Shown here: piece by piece, positions 30,326 through 40,870 of the stretch
Layout of the letters: each line of letters starts with the position of its first letter
Position numbering within the stretch: position 1 is the stretch's first letter
Assembly (NCBI RefSeq): GCF_037038585.1
Contig: NC_092520.1
Coordinates: 2,695,001-2,759,000 of the forward strand
From: Patagioenas fasciata
Lineage: Eukaryota > Chordata > Aves > Columbiformes > Columbidae
Direction of reading: 5' to 3'
Length of the DNA: 64,000 bases
Translations under genes and position numbers: made by a program
Notes under the pieces: generated by a model
Seen by the model: the letters and a program-made list of their open reading frames with translations, nothing else
What the model was told of the DNA's origin: nothing
Database searches by the model: none

Positions 30326-33271
30326 CACCTGCGGCTTGGTCCTGGAACCGTGCTCGTCGGGCGGCCGTGGGCAGCGGGGCAGCCGGGGCGGTGGGGCAGC
30401 GGGTGGAGAGCGAGGTCCATCCCCGGGAGTGGGGGACGCGTCACCTGAGTTGAGGGACAGCATGTACCGCTTGGTGACATCCTCCAGCGAAGGAGGTTGG
30501 AGGTTCGGGAAGGATTTACCGGGTGAGCGGCCAGCAGATGGAGTGGGGAGGTGGCTGTGGTGGCCGGAGGGGACAAGCGGCTCGGGGACAGTGATGGGGA
30601 CGAAGGTGGCGGGTTCACTGGTGTGACGGACATGCTTGGTGGCCGGGCGGCTCTTGGTGAGGACGGCGGGTGCTGGCGGCGGTTGGTTTTCTTGGTGAGC
30701 CGCGCGGTTGGAGCGCTTCTTCGAGCTGCGTCGCGCGATGCGAGGGGACAACACATCGGCCAACTTGGGGTCAAAGCCATAACCACGGCCGGCGCCCGGT
30801 GCGGCTGGTTGTGCCGAGAGGATGGGCTCGCTGCTGGACGGTGGGATGCTGGGCTCCAGCTCACTGATGGCCTCACCGGGACCTTTGAAGGTGCCGGCCG
30901 GCATCTCACCGCGGCGGCTGGGGTCGCTCAGCGACTTCTTCTTGATGGTCTTGCTGTTGCTTTTGTCATCGATGAGTTTCGCCATGGCGCCGGGCTGGCT
31001 GACGATGGTTTGGATGAGGCTGCTGTAGTCCCGCGGCCCATCGCTGCCGAGCGACAGGTCACTGCCCGCGCTGCCCGCGCTGCCCGCGATGGCAACAGGT
31101 TGGGGGATGCCCGCCTTGGCGCTCAACGAGCCCAGGAGGTTGCTGTCGACGGAGAAATTCTTCGCCTCCTCTGCCACCGAGCATCTCCGGTGGGGCATGG
31201 GGTCACTCAGGGAGCGGTAAGACTCGGTGCCACCCTCACTGCCACCCTCCATCCCATTGGCACACGTCGAGGGGAACTTACGGCGGCGGCGCAGGCTGCC
31301 GGGGGTGCTCGGTGTCTCGGATTTGCCGGCTGGAAGGTCTTCAACCGCCGCCGCCGGGTGAGCGGGCAGTGGCATCTCCGTGTCACCAGCTGCCGGCACG
31401 GCGTTGGGCAGCGTCCAGGCGTCCATGGCTTCATGCAGGTCTTGGAAGGGCATCCGCGTGGGCTCCGGCTCCGTGACGATGCCCTCGTCCATCACGCTCG
31501 ACTCGTGACCCAACAGCTCCTCCACGGATTTCCTGCGAGCGAGGTTCTCCTCCGGCTCCACTTCCTTCAAACACCGCGTGCTCTCCGCCTGGCCCAGAAG
31601 GGCCATGTCTGTTGTCCCCGTCGGTGCCACCACCTCGGCGCCCTCCACACCTCCGCTGTCCTTCTGCTCGGCCGCGAAGCCATAGTCCTGCTGGGAACTC
31701 ATCTTGCTGATCTTCTCAAAGACCTGCCTCGCCTCCTGGATATACTGGTCCTGGATGACCATGGGGAGAGCATCCTCGTCCCCTCGCTGCCCCCCATCCG
31801 AAGCCACCTGGTCCTGGCTGTCGGCGGTGGCCAGGAGGAGCTCGGAGGAGCTCTGCTTCATGGCGCTCTGTAGGAAAAGCCGCCGCGTCCCCGATTTTTC
31901 GGAGCAGGTGAAGGACTTGGCGCGACGCAAAGTGGCCGTCAGGTCCTTGAGCGTTGGCCGCTCGCCCGGCGCCCAGCGGTTGGGGGGCTGAGCGGTGCCG
32001 TGGCTGCTCGGGGAGGAGTTGGCGATGCCGGAGCAGCCGTCGGAGCCCGCATCAAGGCCGATCCGCACCCCTTTCTTCTTCACCTTCAGCTCTGAGAGGT
32101 CTGATTTGAGGAAGCTGAGGAGCGTCAGGGTCTCGTTGGCAATGTCAGGGTTGGACAAGGATTTGCGGTGCTTGGCCTGCTCCCCTTCCAGCCCCGGCTG
32201 GTGCAGGCTCTCGCTCCCAAAGTCCGGTTTTGCCTTGGCCGTGCCCTGTGACAGCTTGGGACGGACACGGACCGCCGGCTGCCCCCACACCAGGCCATCG
32301 CTCGTCCCGAAACTGGGTGACCGATAGACACCGTAACTCGCCTGGAGAGTCCGCCCTTGGTTGGGCCAACAGATCCCAAACTGTTCCTCTTCCTTCAGCG
32401 TCTCCGTGCTGGAATAACGACTGCTGCTCCGCGACGCGCCGGGGCTGCCGAAGGGCAGGATGTTCACCTTGGAGACCCGGGCCACCACGGGCAACGGGTG
32501 ACGGGCGACCACACTCCCACAGCCTTCGGCCTCGCCGTCCGCCGGGCTCTCCCAACCACCGCTCTCTTTCTTTTTCTTCCGGACGGCGCGGTGACGCTGG
32601 GCACCGCTTTGCCCTTCGCCTTCGCTGCCCGACGAAAGGCGGGGAGACCGGGATGCCGCCGCTTCATCTTCCCCGTTGGAGCGGGGCGATGGGGAGGAGG
32701 AGGGCGGTTGCGGTCGAGCCGAGTTATGCCAGGAATGCGGGCCGGGCTCCGGCGGAGCTCCGCAGCGGGGAGAGCGGGCGAGAGCCGGGTGCGGGACGCG
32801 GCTGCGGGGTGGAGGCGGCGGGGGAGCTCCTCGGCCGCTCCCGTTCCCAACCCCGTTCCCGTTCCCCATCCCATCGCCCTTCCCATTCCCGGCGCTTTGC
32901 CGGCAGCTCTCCCCGAAGAGTTTCCGCATCGCCGGGACGCTGGGCCAACGCGGCGGCTCCGCGTTCAACCCCGGGCCCGGCGGCGACGACGACGACGGCG
33001 GCGGCGGCGGTAAAACCGGGGATGGTGGTTGAACCCCGGCATGAACCGGGCCCGTTGGCTCCGGTTCGCTAAAACGAAGCGAAAGCTGCCGTACCGATGG
33101 GGCCAGGCTGCCAAAAACCCGGCCCGGTTGTTGCTCCGCGATCGACGCTGAAACTTTCCTACCCGGGAAGAAGAAGGAGGAGGAGGAGGAGGAGGTGGAG
33201 GAAGGCGGGGAGGAGGCGGGCAGGAACCACCGACCCGCCGCTACCCCCCGACCGCTGCCCCCCTCCGCCAT
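30326..33271 (-). CDS. ARHGEF17: ARHGEF17 coding exon 1 (N-terminal region)
   Basis: This exon encodes the first 982 residues of a Rho guanine nucleotide exchange factor (TEM4/p164-RhoGEF), which loads GTP onto RhoA-type GTPases; in mammals the N-terminal region binds actin and helps place the protein at junctions. The frame is open throughout and ends at a clear donor (GTG then GTAAGTG), phase 0. Family-typical blocks are visible: SVRQLSLRF near residue 59, MRKLFG near 115, then SSRYSSTETL, KSLSNPDIANETLTLLSF, RPTLKDLTATLRRAKSFTCS, IQDQYIQEARQVFEKI, DPKLADVLSPR and SLEDVTKRYML towards the end. The rest is Ser/Pro/Gly-rich and probably disordered. The start is the ATG at 33,269-33,271, giving MAEGG, which resembles the human MADG start. 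The following 35 residues do not resemble the human N-terminus as I remember it. Identification is by recalled family sequence, not by a search. Confidence 0.95.
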
Positions 33272-33480
33272 TGTCTGCCCCCCCCCACCCCCGCCGCCGC
33301 CGCCTCCGCCCGCCCCCCGGCCCCGGCCCCGCCGCGCCCCGGCCCCGGCCCCGCCGCAGGCACCGCCCGGCCCCGCTCCTCCTCCGGGCTGCCAGCGGCC
33401 TTCATCCCTCCCGCTTTGTTTGCTCGCTCTCTCCCTCTCTCTCTCTCCCCCCCCCCCCGCCCCGCTTTTTTTTTAGGCTT
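33272..33480 (-). promoter_or_regulatory. ARHGEF17 CpG/GC-rich 5' region
   Basis: The 200 bp before the ARHGEF17 start codon are extremely GC-rich. At 33,311-33,355 CCCCGG/CCCCGCC runs repeat, giving many GC boxes and, on the minus strand, eight or so runs of four G that could form a G-quadruplex. A CT-dinucleotide tract follows at 33,429-33,447 and a C run at 33,448-33,457. There is no TATA box. With the GC-rich exon (32,600-33,271) this is a typical TATA-less CpG-island promoter. The transcription start is not determinable here. Confidence 0.6.
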
Positions 33481-33699
33481 TTTCTCCTCCCTTCACCCCC
33501 CTGCTTTTTTATTTGTTGCATTCAAATAAACTTTCCTCCCCGGAGGCGGGGTTTCCTCCGCAGAGGGGGATGGTTGGAGGTTTCGCCGTTTTTTTTCTTT
33601 TTAATTTAATTTTTCGTTTATTTTTTTTTCTTAAGGGGGGATTGCAGAGCTGCCCTCCTGCTCTCAGGTCAAGCAGGAGCACCCCACCGGCCCCCTGCA

Positions 33700-34400
33700 C
33701 CCTCCACCTCCGCATCCTTCATCCCCCCATCCTTCACCCCATCCTTCATGTCCCCATGCTTCACCCCCCATCCTTCATCCCCAGCATCCTTCACCCTCCC
33801 CATCCTTCATCCCAAACATCCTTCAACCCCCCATTCTTCACCCCCGTATACTTCACCCCCCTCATTCTTCACCCCCCCGTCCTTCATCCCCAACATCCTT
33901 CACGTCCCCATTCTTCACCCCTCTATTCTTCACCCCCTCATCCTTCATCCCCAACATCCTCCATCGCCCATCCTTCATCCCACCGTACTTCATCCCCCCC
34001 ATTCTTCACCCCCACATCCTTCACCCTCTCCATCCTTTACAACCCTCATCCTTCACCCCCCCATCCTCCATCCACTCCATCCTTCACCCCCACATCCTTC
34101 AGTCCCCATGTCCTTCAACCCCCCCCCCATTTTTCACCCCCAACATCCTTCATCCCCCACATCCTTCATCCCCCCATCCTTCACCCCCAACATCCTTCAT
34201 CCCCCACATCCTTCATCCCCCCATCCTTCACCCCCAACATCCTTCATCCCCCACATCCTTCATCCCCCCATCCTTCACCCCCAACATCCTTCATCCCCCA
34301 CATCCTTCATCCCCCCATCCTTCACCCCCAACATCCTTCATCCCCCACATCCTTCATCCCCCCATCCTTCACCCCCCGCATCCTTCACCCCCTTCCCTCC
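33700..34400. repeat. CATCCTTCACCCC minisatellite upstream of ARHGEF17
   Basis: Degenerate 13-17-bp CATCCTTCAYCCCC units. At 34,141-34,375 they are organised into five copies of a 47-bp higher-order unit. It lies 430-1,130 bp upstream of the ARHGEF17 start codon. Long Pro/His/Ser open frames on the plus strand are products of the repeat. Confidence 0.95.
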
Positions 34401-34439
34401 ATCTCCCTGCAGCTTTTTAAAATTTAGGGGGGAAGGAGT

Positions 34440-37177
34440 GGGGGAAACAGGATAAATAAGCAAAAAAATGGGGTGCTTCTGTGGTTTTGTCCAGCCCGTG
34501 CTTTGCAACTCATCCTCAGAGAAAGCAGAACACCTTGTTCCCAACTTGCAAAAAGCTCCGGCAACTCACCGCCTTGCAAAAACAGACCTTCTCGTGGCTT
34601 TTTAGCATGGCTTGTCAGCACTTGCTATTTGAAGTTTATAACCCTTTTTCCCCCAAGACAACAGATTTATCGCTGGGGAGATGAAAAAGAAGGTGGTTGG
34701 GGCAGTTGACGGGTGAAGTGGGGCCTTGGCAGCGTGGATGGGGCTGGAGAGATGGCCTGGCCACGTAAAGGACATCGCTGTCTCTGTCCTGGGGGCATGA
34801 AAAAGCCTGATGGTGATTAAAAAAAGATCCAACACCCCTCATAAACGCATTTTTCAGGACCTAAAAACTGCCTCCAGCGATGCTGTGAGATGTAGATATT
34901 CCCTCCCCAGCTCTCCCTTTCCTCCCTCCACCCTTGTCCCCTGGTCCCCCCAGGGCTGGGTGTCTCCTGGCCATAAGGACGATGTCCCTACGATGTCCCC
35001 GTGGTCACCAGGCGTTCAGGATGGGATTTTGGGAAGAGCCACACGTTTCTTCGCTGTAGGAGCTGGTCCTCAGGCTGCTGGTGTTGAGCACCTTGCAAGC
35101 GAAGGATTTTGTGCCCACCCCATCTCTAGGGTGCCCCGTTGTGCCCATCACCATGGCTTCTAGGCCTGGGGGTACCAAGGGAACTGCTTACACCACCCCA
35201 AGGCCGGGCAGGACATGGTCAGACCCAAAATGCAAAAATGAATGAGCTCCATGCGCCTCCCACCGTTAAAAACACCTCAAATTTGTGAGTCCACCATCAG
35301 GGATATCAATGAGGATGTCCCTGCATCTACCACCAGCTTTTTTAGGACCTGCTTATTTTTTTGCCATTAAAGCTGTATTGTGGTTGAATTTTGGCTGGTT
35401 GCCTCATCCCATGGGTGCTCTCCGGGCACGGGTGGATGTGATGGAACTGGGATCCGCCATCGTTCCCTAAAGCCGGGTGGGCACCCACAGCCCCAGCTGA
35501 AGTTCTCCAAATCTGAATATTTTGCGCCCTCTCCTGGGTCTGGATGGTGTGGCCTGGCGTGTCCCGCTCTGTCACCTTCCTTTTGTCTGGGGAGAGGTAG
35601 GGACAACAGGCTGAGGTTGTCCCACCTGCCACCACTCTCACAGTCCCCGGCATTTGCCTTTCCATTGCAAGACCCCAAAAATACATTAGAGAAGATTTTG
35701 GCACAGATGAGCTCCAACCATGGAAAACCCCAAGGCTGGATCTGCCTCCTTCATCGCTTTCTGTGCCACAACCCGAAGCTGTTGCCACCATGCACAATCC
35801 TCTCCACCAGGATACGGCTCCTGCAAAACCAGATGACTTGAGCTAAAATGCCGTCGTAAGGTCCCTCTCCATCCCAGCCCACCATGATGCTGAGATCTTT
35901 GAGCATCATCCAAGAGCTGATGACCACCCTGAGCGCTCTCCTCATCCTCATGACAGCGAGGAACCAGGTTGGGCTCACCAGCTGTGGATGCTGGTGAGAC
36001 CCTGGGGTGGCTGGGTAGCCGAGGAAGACACCCCTGCGCTTGTGGGGATGAAGTCACACGCTTGGTTGGGATGCTCATCTCCGGAGATTTGAAGCAAATT
36101 GCTTAAAAATCAGCTTAGATGTGATTATTACGCACAGACAACCTGCGAGAAATGCAGCAGAACAGTTACGTCTATATATATGTATACTATATATACATAC
36201 ATACACTGTATAGATAGATATAACATATTCAGAGCTGAGAATATCCGCACCACGTAGCCTGTGCTGGGCTACAAACCTTCCCCTGTTTGGATGTGATGTA
36301 TGTGCGTATACACAGTGGGTGTCTATATGTGCACATATCCAGCTGAAAGAGGGGGGAGGGTTTATTCTGTACATTCTATAGGTTAGAGAAGACCACAGAG
36401 CGATTAGTGGTACGTCCACCCCATGCCGTGGAAGCGAACCCCTCTTTGCTAGGATGGAGCAGCATCCTGATGGAGTTTGTGGGGGGCAAAGCTCAAGCCC
36501 CAACCCAACGTGAGCATGGTGGAGTGACCAAGTCAATGGTGGAACGTACGGTAACATGACCAACGACACTGAGTAGCTCAGTGGCGTGGGTTTCCCAACT
36601 CCGGCATCACGTCCAAGTGTGCCGGCTCTGATTTTGGTGGATCCTGGTTAGGAGGTGACAGCAGGACACTGAGGATGCTGGGATGGGACGGATTTGAAGT
36701 GCTGGGCTACGTAGGGAGCTGGACTTGGATGATGCTGAAGGTCCCCAGGCAGGTGACAGCACTGCTGGCTTGTGTCTAATCCAGCCCATGGTCATTGCTT
36801 GGGTAGGAAATCCATCACGGTTGTCCCATGTGCCCTATGTCCCCCTTCCCAGTTCCCAGTCTGGCCAGGGATGTTCTCCCACCACTTTGTGGCACCAGTG
36901 GTACCGGTAGGCCCATGTCTCTTACTAGTCTGGCCCCATTTTGGGCCAGTATTACCCCCAAAAATGTCCGTGACACTGATCTTGAGATGGAGAAACACAC
37001 AGGCCCATGTTCCCCAGACAGGTATGAGCTGAACCAAACCTTCTCCAGCCTTTGCATGGCCCCATCAGGGAAGCTTTAAATGAGAATGGGGAGAAATTGT
37101 CCCCCAGCAGCTCTCCCTGAGCCAGGGACTGTGTCTTCCATGGTCCTACCATGTTCTCCATGGTCCCACCGATGGTT
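34440..37177. other. Gap between ARHGEF17 and P2RY6
   Basis: No convincing gene. A TA-rich tract lies at 36,170-36,230. One non-repetitive 75-codon minus-strand frame (35,751-35,978) with a hydrophobic, Arg-flanked composition is noted as a finding but not called. Confidence 0.55.
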
Positions 37178-37183
37178 TTTATT
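37178..37183 (-). terminator. P2RY6 candidate polyadenylation signal
   Basis: An AATAAA hexamer on the minus strand lies about 270 bp after the P2RY6 stop codon. It is the first canonical hexamer I see downstream of the stop. Its use is inferred from position only. Confidence 0.5.
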
Positions 37184-37454
37184 GCATTGGTGGCTTTGCT
37201 GCCAAGGAAACACGGTGCAAAGCTGCTCAATCGAGCAACCAAGCCAGAGAGAGGACACTGGATCTGTGCTGTGATGGTGTTAATGCTGTGCCGCTGCAGG
37301 TTAGAGGTGCGATGGAAGTGATGAAAGTTCAGAAGATACCATCCTTTTTTCCTCCAGCACATCCCCAGCTGAAGCCATCTCTGCTCTGTGGAGCCTAAAG
37401 CCAAAATTGCTCCATGCCCAGGCCTGGTGACACCAAGGTGGTCCTCATCCTCAC

Positions 37455-38435
37455 CTAGGAGCCGTAGGTAATGCAATGGTCCTGCCGCCATTTGGAGCTC
37501 ACCTTGTCGAGGAGGTAACGGGTGCTCTCGCGAAACTTGCGTTGGGTGAAGTAGAAGAGGATGGGGTCGAGGACGCTGTTCATGCTGGCAAAGGGACGCG
37601 TGCACTTGTAGGCGATGGCAAACGCCTGCAGAGCCGGGCAGGGCAGGCTGGGCGAGGAACGGACGATCAGGTAGATGGTCTTGGTGAGGTGGAAGGGGAA
37701 GAAGCTGATGGAGAAGACAATGACCACGATGATGATCATGCGTACGGCTTTGTCCTTCTTCTTGTGCACCGCCAAGCCGATCAGCTCGTCCTTCTGGCAC
37801 AGGATCCGGGCCATGCTGCAGTAGCAGGCAAGGATGGCCACGAAGGGCAGGAGGAAGCCGGTGACGGTGAGGGTGATACCGTAGGGGAAATAGGCGGCGG
37901 AGCGATCCGGCGGGCTCAGGTCGTAGCAGACAGTGCGGTTCCTCTGGGTGCCGGTGGAAGCGAAGACAAAGGTGGGCAAGCACTGGGCGATGACGATGAA
38001 CCAGACAGCAGCACACACCAGCCACGTCAACTTCTTTCCCTTCTTCTTGTGCCATGAGGCCAAGGGGTGGCAGATGCCCAGGTACCGCTGGACGCTGATG
38101 CAGGTGAGGAAGAAGATGCTGCCGTGCAGGTTGGTGTAGAACTGGAAGCGGACGAATTTGCAGGTGAAGTCCCCAAAAGGCCAATAATCCTTCTGGGTGT
38201 AGTTGTAGATGAGGAGTGGGAGGGAGCAGACGTAAAGCAGGTCAGCTGTGGCCAGGTTCAGCATGTAGATCATGGTGCGGCTCAGTGCCTTACGGGCCAC
38301 CCAGATCTGCCCAATGACCACGGCGTTCAAGGGCAACCCCACCATGAACACCACCGAGTAGACCAGGGGCAGCAGGACCTGCTTGAACTCTTCATGGAAG
38401 GTGCATGAGTTCCTCCCAGCCGTCAAGTTGGCCAT
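37455..38435 (-). CDS. P2RY6: P2Y6-type (avian P2Y3) nucleotide receptor
   Basis: This single coding exon gives a 326-residue class A GPCR, close to the roughly 328 residues of the avian P2Y3 receptor, whose preferred agonist is UDP and which signals through Gq to phospholipase C at the plasma membrane. Seven hydrophobic segments lie near residues 21-45, 55-78, 92-117, 137-157, 185-207, 233-256 and 270-294. Cys92-Cys170 and Cys11-Cys266 are the two extracellular disulfides expected in P2Y receptors. The TM3 DRY position reads QRY (116-118) and the TM7 motif is DPILFY (290-295). His249, Lys252 and Arg280 are basic residues where the P2Y nucleotide pocket is expected. N-glycosylation sites are Asn3 and Asn166. 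The start is the ATG at 38,433-38,435 in a strong Kozak context (ACCACCATGG). A longer in-frame extension exists only if a TTG is read as a start, so I reject it. Confidence 0.96.
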   Translation of the reverse strand: MANLTAGRNSCTFHEEFKQVLLPLVYSVVFMVGLPLNAVVIGQIWVARKALSRTMIYMLNLATADLLYVCSLPLLIYNYTQKDYWPFGDFTCKFVRFQFYTNLHGSIFFLTCISVQRYLGICHPLASWHKKKGKKLTWLVCAAVWFIVIAQCLPTFVFASTGTQRNRTVCYDLSPPDRSAAYFPYGITLTVTGFLLPFVAILACYCSMARILCQKDELIGLAVHKKKDKAVRMIIIVVIVFSISFFPFHLTKTIYLIVRSSPSLPCPALQAFAIAYKCTRPFASMNSVLDPILFYFTQRKFRESTRYLLDKVSSKWRQDHCITYGS

Positions 38436-38490
38436 GGTGGTGGTTCTTCTGATCAATGTCCTCTCTGCTGGTGCGGCCCCTCAACAGCAC
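38436..38490 (-). other. P2RY6: P2RY6 5' leader on the coding exon, with splice acceptor
   Basis: Upstream of the P2RY6 ATG, the minus strand reads TTTGTCATTCACAG then GTGCTG, a good acceptor ending at 38,491. The 55 bp from there to the ATG would be the spliced leader. It contains no other ATG. This implies at least one noncoding exon upstream. Confidence 0.7.
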
Positions 38491-38595
38491 CTGTGAATGA
38501 CAAAGAGGATGGTTGGTGACTTGGCCATGCGATGTCACATCCACCCTAGCAAGATGCACCTGGACCAGTGTGTGCGACCCCATAGCCCCATCCTT

Positions 38596-39326
38596 TTGGG
38601 TCAGGGCAACCCCCGGTATCAGTCCAGGCTGGGGATGGAGGGATGGAGAGCAGCCCCCAGGAGAAGGACTTGGGGGTGCTGGGGGTGAAAGATTGGCCAT
38701 GAGCCGGCAACGTGCGCTTGCAGCCCAGAAATCCACCCGTGTCCTGGGCTGCATCCCCAGCAGCGTGAGCAGCAGGGGGAGGGAGGGGATTCTGCCCCTC
38801 TGCTCCACTCTGGTGAGACCCCCCTGCAGTGCTGGTCCAGCTCTGGGTCCTCAGCACAGGACACACATGGACCTGCTGGAGAGGGGCCAGAGGAGCCCCA
38901 GGAATGATGCGAGGCTGGAACAGCTCTGCTGGGAGGACAGGCTGAGAGAGCTGGGGTGTTCAGCTGGAGAACAGAAGCTCTGGGGAGACCTTAGTGTGGC
39001 CTTAAAAGGGGCCAAGAAGAAAGATGGGGACAGACTTTTGAGCAGAGCCTGTTGTGATAGGACAAGGGGTGATGGTTTGAAACTAAAGGAGGGAGATTCA
39101 GGCCAGACATGAGGAAGAAATGTTTTACACTGAGAGTGGTGAGAGCCCGGGCCAGATTGGGCAGAGAGGTGGTGGATGAACCATCCCTGGAGACATCCCA
39201 GGCCAGGCTGGACAGGGCTCTGAGCAACCTGAGCTGGTTAAGATGTCCGTGCTCACAGCAGGGGTGGCACTGGATAAGCTGGGAAGGTCCCTTCATCTCA
39301 AACCCTTCTGTGATTCTATGATTCTA
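38596..39326 (+). mobile_element. CR1 LINE 3' fragment, ~730 bp
   Basis: It starts in the C-terminal part of the CR1 ORF2 region (reads GQGNPRYQSRLG) and ends TTCTGTGATTCTATGATTCT. It is the same subfamily as the reversed copy at 59,722-60,372. Confidence 0.93.
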
Positions 39327-40299
39327 AACCACAGTGATGAATTTAGAAGCCCATCAGGGAGGTGAAGGTGGAGACAGCAGGACCGCACAGGGTGGTAGCA
39401 CATGGGACACCATGGTGGTCATGAACTCAGCTCCTCTTCCCCTGACATTTCCACTCCACAGAAAAGTTTGCAGAGGCCAAACCACCCTCATCACGATGCT
39501 GGAGAGGAAATTGCAGCACAACGAGCCGTTGGCCGCCAGCACGGCCTCCTGCTCCTCTGCAGGGGGTGCCAAATCCCTACAGCCGGTCACCGTCCCCTGA
39601 GTGGCAGGAGATGCCATCTACACCCAGCCCAACACGACCCACAGATTTTGTGGTTACTTTCACCTTGGAAGTGGGACTGGTGACACTTTGGTTCCGGAGT
39701 TTTTTGGTTTTGTGGGCTAACAGAGCCCATCCCCGTGGCCTCTGGGCTGCTCTGAGCTGGGGCAGAGGCCGTCGGCTTCTCTTAGAGGCCGAGACTTGCA
39801 TGAAAGAGGTGGTCCCACAGCATGAAGAGACCCCTCACCCCAGCCATGTCACTTGGCTGAATCCTTCACCATGCCACCCATGGATGCCCCACGGTCCTGG
39901 GTGGCAGCTGCTTGGGGACGTGGGCAGAGCTGCTTCTCCTTCCCCCTCTCGCTTCCTCCACCACTGCAGACCTGTCTGCAACACCGGCCGGCGGCAGCCC
40001 TGATGTCTGGTGGGGACCAGTTTGCCTGGAAACGGGGTGGCTGGTGTCCCCACAACAGCTGGGAAGGGAAACTGAGGCAGGGAGGAGGGTGGCTGAGCTC
40101 CTGGCACCAGGTGCGTGGGGCAGAGGGGACCAGGGGGGGACACACAAGTCCAGAGGCCACCCCATTCGCTTGTACCACTGTGGTGGTCCCATTTCAGGTC
40201 TTTGGGGATTTACCAGCCCCAGAGAACATCCTGGTCATGGGTTCAGGCTTGGGTAGAGTGTTGGGGACACACACAAACCTCCCCCAATTTTGGGGGTGC

Positions 40300-40870
40300 T
40301 CCGGTAATGTAGATCAGTCCACCCCTGCTCTCCCTGCTGCTGCATATCCCTCGTACCCCCCAGCACCCCACTGAGCCCCCCTGCACCCTGCTGAGCTGTC
40401 AGCACCCCACTGAGCTCGCTGCACCCTACTGAGTCCCCCTGCATCCCACTGAGCCCCCCTGCACCCCATTGTGCTCCCCATACCCTGCTGAGCCTCCCTA
40501 CACCCCACTGAGACCCTCTGTACCCTGCTGAGCCCCCCTGCACCCCATTGAGTCCCCCTGCACACCATTGTGCCCCTCTATAACCTGCGGAGCATCCCCT
40601 GTACCCCACCGACCCCCCTGTACCCCACTGAGCCCCCCTGCACCCTGTTGAGACCCCTACACCCCACTGAGGCCTCTGCACCCCACTGAGCCCCCTGCAC
40701 CCTGCTGAGCCCCCTTCACCCCACTTTGCCCCGCTGCACCCCATTGTGCTTCCCATACCCTGCTGAGCCCCCCTGTACCCCATTGAGACCCCTGCACCCC
40801 CCTGAGGCCTCTGCACCTCATTGTGCCCCCCATACCCTGCTGAGCTCCCTGCAACTCCCTGAGCACCCCC
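40300..40870. repeat. ~20-bp minisatellite
   Basis: About 27 degenerate copies of a unit like CCCCCTGCACCCCACTGAGC. It yields antisense Gly/Gln/Val-rich frames, which I reject as genes. Confidence 0.92.

Noticed and set aside
30551..31873. Plus-strand 440-codon frame
   Set aside because: Antisense shadow of ARHGEF17 exon 1, caused by high GC3 in the sense gene.
33513..34455. Frames of 304 and 235 codons rich in Pro, His and Ser
   Set aside because: Translation of the CATCCTTCACCCC minisatellite; two frames equally open.
36952..38184. Minus-strand 410-codon frame overlapping P2RY6
   Set aside because: Out-of-frame shadow of the receptor exon; Leu/His/Pro-rich with no motif.
38436..38456. 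N-terminal extension of P2RY6 by seven residues
   Set aside because: It needs a TTG start; the ATG at 38,435 has a strong Kozak context and gives the expected avian receptor length.
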